NCBI GenBank assembly: GCA_029215795.1
Contig: JARDYH010000003.1
Span: 256,812,562 to 256,876,561, forward strand
Reading direction: 5' to 3'
DNA: 64,000 nt
Origin: Anniella stebbinsi
Taxonomy: Eukaryota > Chordata > Lepidosauria > Squamata > Anniellidae
Below are positions 20,973 through 30,295 of the stretch, in pieces; the stretch's first letter is position 1; every line of letters begins with the position of its first letter. The notes below the pieces were generated by a model. The model saw only the letters and a list, made by a program, of their open reading frames with translations. It was not told the origin of the DNA and did not search any database. A program made the translations under genes and the position numbers.

Positions 20973-21458
20973 TAGAGTGACCAGAGGGCAGGGCTCCTGC
21001 AGCTTTAACTGTTGTGATGAAGCGAGAATTTCACCAGATGCTGCATGCATACAAATGACACCTGCTGAAATTCCCTTTTCTAGACAACTGTTAAAGATAC
21101 AGGAGCCCTGTCCTCCTTTTCATATGGTCACCCTACACTAGGGTGACCAGATAAAATCCAGGTCAGGGCTCATGTAACTTTAACAGTTGTAGAGCAAAGG
21201 GAATTTCAGCCAGTGTCATTTGTATGCAATTAGTTCCTGATGAAATTCCCTCTTCATCACAACTGTTAAAGTTGTAGGGGCCCTGCCTTCTTTTGTATAT
21301 GGTCACTCTAGTATAGTGCTTGCAACTTTAACTGTTGTGATGAAGAGGGAATTTCACCAGGAACTAACTGCATACAAATGACACTGGCTGAAATTCCCTT
21401 TTCTCTACAACTGTTAAAGTTACATGAGCCCTGACCTGGATTTTATCTGGTCAGCCTA
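20973..21458. mobile_element. hAT-like array, TAGGGTGACC family: one unit plus a 320-bp composite
   Basis: The first unit is 20973-21135, from TAGAGTGACCAGAGGGCAGG to CATATGGTCACCCTA. It is followed at once by a 320-bp composite (21139-21458) made of two oppositely oriented units joined by TATAGTGC. The composite is exactly the length of the copy at 22734-23053. Each unit has GGGAATTT and AAATTCCC arms and so folds back on itself. A short CTACAC repeat flanks the first unit, but no clean 8-bp duplication surrounds the composite. Confidence 0.75.
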
Positions 21459-22020
21459 CCCACTAATGGCTTTGGCCATATTCACGGTTGGCATGCAGCC
21501 CCCAACAGAAAAAAGGTTGTTCAACTCTGCTATAAAGAACCGCCTGTGCATCATTTGAATTGTAACACTGGTAGGACAGTAGAGAATAAATGTGAATCAC
21601 AAATGCTTTGACAGTTTTTAAATTACTGTTTTTTAAATTTTAAAAAGTACGTAAAATATTCTTCCAACTTTATAATTACGGTTTTAATATGTGCTGCTTT
21701 ACCAGGCAGTGTTTGTGAGACTTCACTTTGATTCCTTCATATACAATACAAACATATAAACAGTGAGGCTAAATTAGATTGTTATAAGCTTGTCACTCCT
21801 TTTCTAAAAATATGGTGTATAATTAGTATTAATACTATTTTTTTTCAAGTAACACAATTTGCAGTCATGCATTCAGCCCACGTAAATATGCTGTTAGGAA
21901 ACTATGAAACACTTATTTTTGTGATTAATATATAATCATTTTGATATACACTATTTTTAGAATATTGAAACTCCATCCATTTTTATGGACTTAGGTCATT
22001 ATCACCCAATAATTAGAAAT
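21459..22020. other. A/T-rich stretch without recognised repeats
   Basis: About 560 bases, A/T-rich, apart from a hAT-like end fragment at 21465-21535 (AAAAAGGTTGTTCAACTCTG). No gene. Could be single-copy sequence worth aligning to other reptiles. Confidence 0.35.
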
Positions 22021-22640
22021 TAGACATAGATATCTTCCCTGTCTGGTTTAGGAATGCTGGAGAAATCCGCTGTTGACTCAAATGAGGCTGAATTCTAAAG
22101 AACCCAACCTCGGGTCCACAGTGGACTGGCCGCAAACACCTCTGTCTCCGCAAGAGTTCCCGCAGGGCATCTCTTCAACTTCCGAAAAGACACAATAGCT
22201 TAATGGTGGCCACCATTAACCTATCGCAGAAAAGTTACAGCTGTAAAACATGTATTTCAGACCATTTGTGGCTGTAAAACACTAACTTTTATGTAAATAC
22301 AGGTGTAAATGGGTGCAATTTATGTAAAGGCAAGGGCTTTGTGGTGCAAATGGTGTGAAATGCCCCATTTACAGCTGTAAATTTCCTGCCATAGGGTAAT
22401 GGCAGCCACCATTAGCGTATCATATCTTTTAGAAGACCAGAGAGCTGCTCCACAGACTCTGACGGACATAACAAGGCTCAGGGGAAATCTGCAGGGGACC
22501 TAGTGGCCCGGATTTCCCCACAATGGACCCCCCTCAGACCGGACATCGAGGAGTTCACCCATCCCTCATCTGCTCCCTGTGAAATCCCTACATCATTCTC
22601 AGGGACTCAGTCAGACATTCGATACAATCCTAATCAAGCA
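22021..22640. repeat. Large imperfect inverted repeat, possible decayed DNA transposon
   Basis: Central arms at 22191-22246 and 22369-22424 pair well: TTACAGCTGTAAA and GGTGGC.ACCATTA occur on both sides in opposite orientation. Weaker similarity continues outward. No clear ends or target duplication, and no coding. Confidence 0.5.
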
Positions 22641-22650
22641 GGGACAAATT

Positions 22651-23170
22651 AGTATGGTGGTTACAGGTGAGGATTGGGAAGACCTGGGTTCCCCAGTCAG
22701 CCATGAAGCTCCTTGGGTAACCTGGGTCTAGCCTAGGGTGACCAGATAAAATCCAGGTCAGGGCTCATATAACTTTAACAGTTGTAGAGAAAAGGGAATT
22801 TCAGCCAGCGTCATTTGTATGCAATTAGTTCCTGGTGAAATTCCCTCTTCATCACAACAGTTAAAGTTGCAGGCATTATACTAGAGTGACCATACGCAAA
22901 AGAAGGCAGGGCCCCTGCAACTTTAACTGTTGTGATGAAGAGGGAATTTCACCAGGAAATAATTGCCTACAAATGACACTGGCTGAAATTCCCTTTTCTC
23001 TACAACTGTTAAAGTTATATGAGCCCTGACCTGGATTTTATCTGGTCACCCTAGTCTAGCCACTATCTCTCAGCTTAGCCTACCTCACAGAGTAAAATGG
23101 ACTGGGGAGTGTTCACCATCTTTAACTCCTTGGAGGACATGTGGGATATTGATGTGGGGAGGGGGAATGC
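22651..23170 (+). mobile_element. MIR/CORE-like SINE, split by a hAT MITE
   Basis: 5' part 22651-22733: AGTATGGTGGTTACAGGTG (A-box-like), GACCTGGGTTCCCC (B-box-like) and CAGCCATGAAGCTCCTTGGG. 3' part 23054-23170: ACTATCTCTCAGCTTAGCC, CCTACCTCACAGAGTAAAAT and AACTCCTTGGAGGAC. This order matches the MIR/CORE-type SINE of amniotes. The 320-bp MITE 22734-23053 separates the halves. Confidence 0.75.
22734..23053. mobile_element. hAT-like composite MITE with 8-bp target duplication
   Basis: Runs from TAGGGTGACCAGATAAAATC to TTTTATCTGGTCACCCTA and is palindromic over its arms. GTCTAGCC flanks both sides exactly (22726-22733 and 23054-23061), the 8-bp duplication expected of hAT. It is built of two oppositely oriented units joined by a short linker (CATTATA), the right one complete. 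No coding capacity. Confidence 0.9.
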
Positions 23171-23895
23171 AAATTAGAGGTGTAGGGGACAGACTTGCTC
23201 CTGCCTTTCCTCTAACCCATTCCCAGGACTCCCAAAGGGGTAACATTCATTTTAAGAATGTTCACCACTACCATTCCGGATGCTCCAAGACTCACCCACT
23301 GCAACCAATGGGACCTATGTTACTCATTACTAAGGTCCATTGATTTCAATAAGTCTGCTTTAAGCATGGGTAAGTCTGGATCCAACTCATAATAAATAAA
23401 TTTATTTTGTTACAAATAGTAACTCTCTGTTTCAAAAGTATTTGCTTGCCTCCTTCAACCGCAGAGTTGCTGGACGCCTGAACGAACTAGGCAACTGCTG
23501 TGTTAGATGATGTTTTTGCCTGCTTTGCATCACCAGAGTAGCATAAAACAGCCAGAGAATATTACAGAATCTGGTCCATTAAGCACACAATGAGTGAGAA
23601 AGGCAGCCTGAGCGCTGTAAGAGACTCTAATTTCAAGCTACCTGCTCTCTTCCCTTCTCTTGACCATATCTGTTTGTAATCTGCTGAGCAACTACAGGGA
23701 CAGTAGTAGTCACACTTTGTATCCCACCAAGCCTACTAAAAATAGGGGGGGGGGGACTTGTGTTTTCGTTAACAATATTTCATTATAATTTTCCAAAGAA
23801 AAAATATAAGTAAAATGGACAAAATGAAAACATAAATCAAAAGAAAACCTGAAATGCAATAGATATATTATAACCCAAACTGACTGACTGTTGTC
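23171..23895. other. Non-coding, small known pieces
   Basis: A 'CATTGATTTCAATAAGTCTGC' type repeat fragment is at about 23320-23375 and an 11-G run at 23745-23755. Otherwise nothing is recognised. Confidence 0.35.
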
Positions 23896-24010
23896 ATCAA
23901 TAAATATTTATTTATTTATAATATTTTTATCCTGCCCCTCAGAGCGTCTAATAATTGATCAGTAAAAAAGACAGTTCCTGCCCTCAGGCTTACATTCTAA
24001 AAAAGTCATG
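23896..24010 (-). repeat. LINE 3' tail, minus strand
   Basis: AAATATTTATTTATTTATAA followed by ATCCTGCCCCTCAGAGCGTC is an L2-type 3' end in reverse. Confidence 0.55.
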
Positions 24011-24400
24011 ACACACAAGGAAAGGGGGATAGGGAGGGAGGAGGGGAAAAAGGAAAAGAAATTAAGGAGGCTGTTCCAGCAGGGCTGGTGGGAAGGCCCT
24101 GCTCCCCACTCTCATCTCCCAAAGGAGGGGTAGACCAACAGCTCCTTCTTCTTCTCTACAGGGTCATGGTGTCAGTTAGCTCTGTGGGAGGGGGGGCTTC
24201 CAACTGGAGCAGGCCCTGATTGTCTCTCTGTCTGCTCCTGTCTCCCTCGCTTCTTCTTCCCCACAGGGTCAAGATGACCATTAGCCCGGGGGGGGGGGGG
24301 GGGCAAGTGGAGCAGGACCTGAATTCATGATCATACAGAAATCAGGTCCTTCCAAAAGGATCTCTGTATTGACTCAAGAAATGCTGTATTGAAGAGTGGC
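24011..24400. other. Non-coding, mostly unrecognised
   Basis: G-rich and C-rich sequence with a run of 16 G (24288-24303). Nothing else recognised. Confidence 0.35.
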
Positions 24401-24479
24401 TGTTTATATAAGAAATAAGCATAAGCCATCGAACCATAAATGAGTCCAACTGCATTCATCCATCAGACACATGTACATG

Positions 24480-24850
24480 TTAAGTCAATTTGTTCATCAA
24501 GCCTAAATCCCCTACTCCTGTGTACCACTAAACAAGTGTAAGTGGATAATTATTTTTCCATTTCTGAGCCACTTCTATATGTGCTGGCAAGAAAACAAAA
24601 CTGACTAAAGTCCTTGTGATGCAAGTCACCAAGAACCCCATTAAAAATTCCAATTAACTTAGAGTTTGGAATTCAATCATCACATTTAATTTTATTTATT
24701 TTGATATAAACTTGAGTCCAAAACTTCTTTACAATATCACAGTTCCACCACATATGAATAATATGATCCAGAAAGACACCATTCTGGCTTTCAAGGCTAA
24801 GAAGGAGCAACCAGGAAGCAATATCTGGCATAATACCAATTATAGGACTA
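24480..24850 (-). pseudogene. L1 LINE fragment, ORF2 C-terminal region, minus strand
   Basis: The frame 24673-24876 reads DHIIHMWWNCDIVKKFWTQV, close to the HMWW..C..VKKFW motif near the end of reptile L1 ORF2. The upstream sequence (24480-24660 on the plus strand) is A/T-rich with scattered L1-like words and the exact limits are uncertain. It is cut by the MITE at 24852. Confidence 0.6.
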
Positions 24851-24851
24851 T

Positions 24852-25073
24852 GGGCTTCTCGTGATTGGCCACTCACGGAAATTTGTGGGTCCTTTATATG
24901 ATGTCATCAACAGCCAGGACATCTATGGTTTTCCCTGGCAATCCCAGTTTTTAAAAACACAGAGATAATGCAGGATTTATTCCAACACTAGATGGCACTG
25001 TTTCATGTAACAGAATAGCATTCCCCAGAGGGGAAGTTTTCAATTCAAAGTCATGTGGCCACTCTTGGTCGCC
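24852..25073. mobile_element. MITE, GGGCTTC family (S)
   Basis: Starts GGGCTTCTCGTGATTGGCC with a deletion of about 20 bases against 18643. Contains CACTAGATGGCACTGT and GAGGGGAAGTTTTCAATTC. The right end is not clear. Confidence 0.6.
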
Positions 25074-25081
25074 ATCTAAAG

Positions 25082-25242
25082 TAGGGTGATCATATGGAAA
25101 GGAGGAGAGGGCTCCTGTATCTTTAACAGTTGCATAGAAAAGGGAATTTCAGCAGGTGTCATTTGTATGCAGGCAGCACCTGGTGAAATTTCCTCTTCAT
25201 CACAACAGTTAAAGCTGCAGGAGCCCTGCCCTCTTGACCAGG
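25082..25242. mobile_element. hAT-like MITE, TAGGGTGACC family, short subtype
   Basis: Starts TAGGGTGATCATATGGAAAG and ends near CTTGACCAGG, like 4964-5125. The flanks (ATCTAAAG and TACAAAAG) match at 5 of 8, so a duplication is not certain. It directly follows the S element. Confidence 0.65.
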
Positions 25243-25342
25243 TACAAAAGTGTATGTTAGTGTATGGCAGCTAAAAAAGTTTGTGGTGCCTCTAGCTTCT
25301 TTTCTGTTCTTGTCTTATCATCCACCTGGACTGAGAGTGTGC

Positions 25343-25566
25343 GGCCAGATCTACACTTTGTGTCAAATCATTACAATCCCATCATGGTAACGCTATCCCT
25401 CTTCCACATTCATACCTCGTAGGACACACAATGATGTTTGTTGCAGTATTTGGGATAATGTGGAACATAAAGCAGGAAATAACACTAGGAAAGCGGTATA
25501 TGGAATGTGTCATGTGTCCCAACAGTTATCAGTGCACTTCAATACCACTATAAAGCAGTAGTGTAG
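25343..25566. mobile_element. MITE, CAGATCTACAC family (R), type 1, right end missing
   Basis: Starts GGCCAGATCTACACTTTGTG and contains CCCATCATGGTAACGC, GGAAATAACACTAGGAAAG, AACAGTTATCAGTGCACTTC and AAAGCAGTAGTGTAG. It matches 57722-57954 over nearly its whole length, but its right terminus is lost at the next element. Confidence 0.7.
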
Positions 25567-25854
25567 GAGCTTCTTCAGACGAGTGTTTTATCGCATGCTC
25601 GCGACAGGCCATTCACGGTTCTTCGCAGGGCATTTTACAGTGCAGCGTTCCTCCCGTGTGTCTTTTGCTGTTTCTGCTCTTTTTCCATCACAACATGAGC
25701 CTCATCAAATTCAATTTTGGGGGGCTATAAGAAAACTTTCAGCCATTTCCTGCTGCGTGCAGGAGAAGCTGCGTGATAAAAATGCCCACTGAATGGGCCA
25801 TGTGGTCGTTGCTTGCTTCCTCTTTCTTCCCCGTGTGAAGAAACAGGAAGCCAC
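25567..25854. mobile_element. MITE, GGGCTTC family (S), longer form
   Basis: Starts GAGCTTCTTCAGACGAGTG, ends GTGTGAAGAAAC (inverted ends) and contains the S-family bases GCATGCTCGCGACAGGCC. It abuts an R element without gap. Confidence 0.55.
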
Positions 25855-26125
25855 TCGTTCATATTGTGGGACAGAAGCAGGAGGCATAGCAACGGTAGGG
25901 AAATGCGATCCCCCACCCCACCCCGTGTGATGATCCTCTAGATCTAGCCAGAGATGGGGGGGGGGGGTTGCTACTGAACAGTTTAGACTGTTGGGGTGGA
26001 TGAGAAATTCATTGGGGTGGATGAGACTTGGGGTGGATGAGAAATTCATCCTCCCTGGATTTTTCTATGAATTTACCAATCTGCACCTCCGGAGCCAAGC
26101 TTGGTTGATGCAGTTTGTTGGCACG
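25855..26125. repeat. Short direct repeats, GGGGTGGATGAGA
   Basis: Three copies of TGGGGTGGATGAGA between about 25990 and 26048 with spacers, plus a run of 12 G at 25956-25967. Otherwise unrecognised. Confidence 0.6.
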
Positions 26126-26430
26126 GGGAGGGGATGTGCTGAAAAATGTATACATTAGCATTGTGTGCCCAAAATGTGTGCGTTACAGAAAACTGTACAC
26201 AAAACTGCATTACAAAAATGGGAAAGTATTTGCGGGGATGTGCATATTTGAAAATCATGCATCAAAAATGTGTCTATTTGGGGGAAATGCACACAGAAAC
26301 ATGGAAATAGTTATGCAATTTTTTTTGAAAAAATCACAAACTCATGCAAAAACAGGACAGAATGAATTTAAGCCTGAAAATCCAACAATCCCAGTGAGAA
26401 TGAAATTAACAGTTCCGTCCATCCCTATAT
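26126..26430. repeat. Dispersed repeat with 'CCATCCCTA' end
   Basis: A stretch of alternating purine/pyrimidine-like ATGTGTGCG and TGCACACAG words ends in CGTCCATCCCTA. Similar sequences lie at 47000-47532 and 55456-55902. It may be a DNA transposon; I do not recognise it. Confidence 0.4.
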
Positions 26431-26598
26431 TGGATTTAGCTATTTACCATCTGGATTTTAATCATGGAGCCCCAGGGTTTTATTCACAGCTTTGCAGATT
26501 AATGAATGTTTGAAATAATATGCATACAGGAGACGCTATTTGAGCCCGACAGTCTGTGAAGACTTGTACTGGATGTAATTGTTGCTCTTGATGTGTGT

Positions 26599-26632
26599 GT
26601 CTGTGTGTGTGTGTTTGTGAGTGTGTGTGTGA
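26599..26632. repeat. (TG)n microsatellite, interrupted
   Basis: TG repeats broken by TT and AG. Confidence 0.9.
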
Positions 26633-26649
26633 TTACACACATACTTATT

Positions 26650-26775
26650 CAGGAAAACATTCCCTTAGCCTCCATCGGTTTCATTTGCCCTCAATGATGC
26701 CATCATGTAGCCGAATCTGAATGGTTACATAATGACATAACATCATGATGGCCACGAAATGATCCAAAATTGTCT
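26650..26775. repeat. Unnamed dispersed repeat, copy 2
   Basis: Diverged partner of 3885-4035, sharing CATCAT.TAGCC.AATC and CATGATG in the same order. Confidence 0.4.
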
Positions 26776-26828
26776 GCCATCAGCTTTGAGTTTGAAAGAA
26801 TAAATACACATCTTGGTGGAAAGAATGG

Positions 26829-27459
26829 TAGGCTGACCAGGTGGCTCGGGATTTCCCGGTCCTAACCGGGAATCCAGGGGCAAACCGGCCCAACTGGGGG
26901 GCGGGGGGGGCAAACTGGGGTGGCGGGGGGTCACGCGGCAGTGGCAGCAAACAAGGAGCGGCGGCGAAGGCGGAGGAGGAGCCCGGGAAGTGGCCGCCCC
27001 AGCTGGTAAGCACGAAGGGGGGCACTTACCTGCTGGGGCGGCTGCTTCCCGGGCTCCTCTGCCACCTTCGCCACCGCTGCCGGGCTCCTAAGGCCAGGCC
27101 GCGCGGAAGAGGCAGGAGAGGGCCGGATCCGGAAGTGGCGTAACCGTCACTTCCGGATCCGGCCCTCTCCCGCCTCTTCCACGCGGGCGGCGACGGAGGA
27201 CCCGGCGCGGCCGCGTGGGCGAAGGAGGACTCGGCGCGGCCGCGCGAGCGGCAACGGAGGACCCCCGCGGGCGAAGGAGGAACCCGGCGCGGCCGCGCGG
27301 GCGGCAAAGGAGGACCCTGCGCGGCCGCGCGGGCAAAGGAGGAACCCGGCAGTAGGTCCAGGCTGGGTTTTTTTTGGGGGGGTGGCTTGGTGGGGGGGTT
27401 GTTTTGGGTGGGGGGGCGGGGGGGACCGGGATTTTTATTTTTAAAATCTGGTCACCCTA
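26829..27459. mobile_element. GC-rich hAT-like element, 631 bp, perfect 8-bp target duplication
   Basis: Starts TAGGCTGACCAGGTGGCTC and ends AAAATCTGGTCACCCTA, inverted ends of the TAGGGTGACC type. AAGAATGG flanks it exactly (26821-26828 and 27460-27467), the hAT duplication length. The interior is very GC-rich and CpG-rich. It holds two strong hairpins (arms 26977-27010 with 27025-27058, and 27100-27137 with 27148-27185) and tandem GCGCGGCCGCG-type repeats (27185-27350) with G runs after that. There is no transposase frame. The GC-rich frames in it are by-products. Confidence 0.9.
27185..27350. repeat. Tandem GC-rich repeats inside the hAT-like element
   Basis: About four units around GGCGCGGCCGCG followed by AAGGAGGA, of variable length 35-50 bases. 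CpG-dense, but no promoter or gene adjoins it. Confidence 0.8.
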
Positions 27460-27467
27460 AAGAATGG

Positions 27468-28505
27468 TGATTTTAAACAAAAAAACAAGATGGCAAAACA
27501 ACCAGGGAAAACAATGGCAACAGGTGTTTTTTTTAAAAAAATCATTTTAAAGGGGAATATTTGCACAATAAAAGTGCAGTGGGAGATATCTTTACCCCAC
27601 CAGAATAATCATTTATCATCCACGCTCCACTCCTCCAAAAATTGAAATTTGGGAATATATGACACAGCCTTAGATAACATAGACTTAGGGTGCAATCCTA
27701 TGCAAGTTTAGACAGAAAAACATCCTACAATTCCCAGCATCCCCAAGCCAATTGTAGGACTGCAATCCTATATCCACTTAAATGGGAGTAAACTCCATTG
27801 ACCCTTATAGGATCTACTGCATGGGATTGTACTGCAAGGCTGCAACCTTAAGCACAATTAGTTGGAAATAAATGGTATTAAACAAAATAGGGTTACTTTC
27901 AGAGAAACAGGCATATGGTCAAGCTGTGTAAACTATTTCAGGCTATCTGTTTCCAATGCCAGCAACAGTTTGTCCTTCATTCTCTGCTTTTCAAGGGCAT
28001 TTTGAAATATTCCTGCAAGAGTTATGAGAGAATTACTGAAAACCCCACACAGATTGATCTAGTCATGCTTTTCCCCCCTCTCCATGTCTTCTTTTGACAT
28101 TTAATGGCCCAATTTCTGTTCAGAGAAAGCCTGTCATTAAGAGCTTCTGAGTTTATAAAGACTTTACATTATTATTTGACCCTCATATTGAACCTTCATC
28201 TCAAAATTTTTCCATTTGTACAATCTTTCTCAAATATTGAATAATGATATCATTATGATTCACAGTTCTGCAAAACCAATTCTCCATTATCACAACCCTT
28301 CCAGATGTTACATGTACATACATAGTTCATAATATTTTTTAAAAAATACACCTACCCCACTGCAGTCTGATGTCATCACATCATGTTGCCTCTATCAGCG
28401 TGTGACTAAGGGTATATTGCAAGTACATTTATGAAAGTTACTAACCCATAAATGTCTTTGGTAGCCTGCACTGAATGGTCACACTTGCCTGTGGTAGTTG
28501 TTGGC
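27468..28505. other. Mostly unrecognised, with a palindromic repeat
   Basis: 27690-27860 holds copies of CAATCCTAT and GGGAGTAAACTCCATTGACC, the 'ggagtaaactccattga' repeat seen at 41190. No gene elsewhere in the stretch. Confidence 0.4.
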
Positions 28506-28511
28506 CTAGGT

Positions 28512-28830
28512 TAGCCTTCCTTAAGCTGGTGTCCTCCAGATGGGGTGGACTACAACTCCCAGCATCCCCAGCTAGCATGAGTCAGGCTATCAGTTCATCT
28601 AGAGTAGCCTTTTCCAATGTCAGATCTCAAAGTGATGTTGGACTACAACTCCCATTACCCCAGCTATCACAGCCAATAGTCATGGATGATGGGAGTTGTC
28701 ATTCAACAATACCTGGGGACCTAAGGTTGAGGGAGGGTGATCTGTAGTCTACTCCAGCCTTCCCCAACCTGGTGTCCTCCTGATGTGCTGGACTGCATTT
28801 CCCATTATCCCCCAGGCAGCACTGAACTAT
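28512..28830. repeat. Cluster of 'ACTACAACTCCCA' repeats
   Basis: Three adjacent parts: 28512-28575 (TGGACTACAACTCCCAGCATC), 28605-28740 (a palindrome with GACTACAACTCCCATT and ATGGGAGTTGTC) and 28750-28820 (TTCCCCAACCTGGTGTCCTCC). They belong to a widespread squamate repeat that folds on itself. Confidence 0.6.
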
Positions 28831-29400
28831 GACCCCCTCCTAACCAAAGGTACTAGGCATGTGCATTGCATGTGGCTTTTCTTGAGTGATTCCTCTGAGT
28901 ACTGTCAATTTCAACCGGATGTGGAAGATTGGCATGTTTTGGACAAAATTTCTCTAATGTTACTGAGACTTAAATTGCACCCTAAATTGATGGAGTCTTC
29001 ATTCTGCCTTGTGATTGGGCCAATCCTAACACTCAAGTCAGATATAAAATAACACATGAAAGACTTAAAGGTCCCACTGATATAAGCATTTCTCCACCCA
29101 CACCTCATGCTATCCACTCTATCATGTCCCCATGCTTACTTTTTCCTAAGCTGTACAGCCCCAAACATCTGAGTTTATATTTTCTAACATATTACGACGT
29201 CATTTTCCTGTGCAGTCAGAATGATTAAAACAATCACACACATTTCTATGAGCTTCTTTATTCTACTGACTCTTGTGTGGGATTGCTGAAGTAGTAGCAC
29301 AGATGGCTTTGTGGGGATGGACAAATTATGGTACCAATGGCTGTAATAAGAAATGATAGTTAAAAATCAACGGGGAGGAAAGCCATCCATGTTTGGTGAC
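28831..29400. other. Non-coding, no recognised element
   Basis: Nothing recognised. Confidence 0.3.
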
Positions 29401-29401
29401 C

Positions 29402-29974
29402 GATAGGGGCAGTAGGTCAGTGGAAAAGCCTCTGTTTTGCACGCAGAAGCTCCCTGGTTCAATCCCCAGAATCTCCAGGTAGGGCTAGGAAAGTATCCTG
29501 TCTGAAACCCTGGAGAGCTCAGGTAGGGTGACCAACTGCCAGGATTTTCCTGGATTTGTCCTGGCTTTTGTTCTATCTTAGGTGTCTGGGGGATTGACTG
29601 TAATTTTCTATAATGTCCTGGAAAGACACACTTTCCCCTTTAAGACCGCCAATAGTGGGTGGGGGACAGCATGCTTTCTGGAGGCCCCTGTTGAAGTAGT
29701 GCAGGGAGGGAGGAATAATATGCTTTATGGGACCTCTGGAAAGCATGTCATTCACAACCGACATGCTAATGGCAGCTGCCAAGAGCATGGTGGGGGGAAT
29801 GACACAGTTTCTGGAGGCCCTGGAAAGCGCACTTTCCCACACATCCCCTCCCCACTAGGTGTCCTCTTTTTTGGTTTCCCAAATATGGTCACCCTACCAG
29901 TCAGTGTTGACAATTCTGGGCTAGATGGACCCATGGTTTGACTCAGTATCAGGCAGCTTCCTATGTTCCTATGA
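29402..29974 (+). mobile_element. tRNA-headed SINE, split by a hAT-like element
   Basis: 5' part 29402-29523: TAGGTCAGTGGAAAAGCC (A-box-like), TTTGCACGCAGAAG, GGTTCAATCCCC (B box) and CCTGGAGAGC. 3' part 29897-29974: CAGTGTTGACAATTCTGGGC, CTGACTCAGTAT-like CTCAGTATCAGGCAGCTTCC and CTATGTTCCTATG. It is a clear full-length SINE with the MITE inside it. Confidence 0.8.
29524..29896. mobile_element. hAT-like element, TAGGGTGACCAACTGCC type
   Basis: Begins TAGGGTGACCAACTGCCAGG and ends AATATGGTCACCCTA. The ends match the TAGGGTGACC family, the interior does not. The 8 bases at either side (AGCTCAGG and CCAGTCAG) do not match, and the SINE lacks a few consensus bases here, so the duplication may have been lost. 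Confidence 0.7.
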
Positions 29975-29984
29975 CTGGACATGC

Positions 29985-30295
29985 TGAGGGCCCATACCCC
30001 AATAGAGGGCCCACTAACAAGATCTCCCAAACGTGCTCCTCTTCCTTACCAGTCCAAACTGCTTAATCACCTGCCTCTTGTTCTGGCCCAGACAACAGTG
30101 GTGGTATGAAGAAGGAACACTTGATGCCACTGCCTGTATACTCATTGGTTCTCTGCTTGGCAGACAAGCAGGTGGTAATAACGATGAGGAAGAGGAAGAC
30201 ATGCGGCAGATGAGAAGGTAGATTCATTCCCTGAGGGAATGGGGCCCATTGGGCATGTCTTGCCCAAAAGCCCTCCAAAACGTGGAGCTGGCATG
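29985..30295 (+). mobile_element. hAT-like element, CAGGGCCAGC family (Q), decayed
   Basis: Contains GAGGGCCCATACC, TGCCTCTTGTTCTGGCCCAG and TTGCCCAAAAGCCCTCC near the right end, all shared with 43963-44365. Ends are eroded. Confidence 0.45.

Noticed and set aside
27026..27336. Overlapping proline/arginine-rich frames in GC-rich DNA
   Set aside because: They come from tandem GC repeats inside a transposon with matching duplications, not from a gene.
26880..27430. CpG island with promoter
   Set aside because: The CpG-rich block is bounded by transposon ends and target duplications, and no gene starts nearby.
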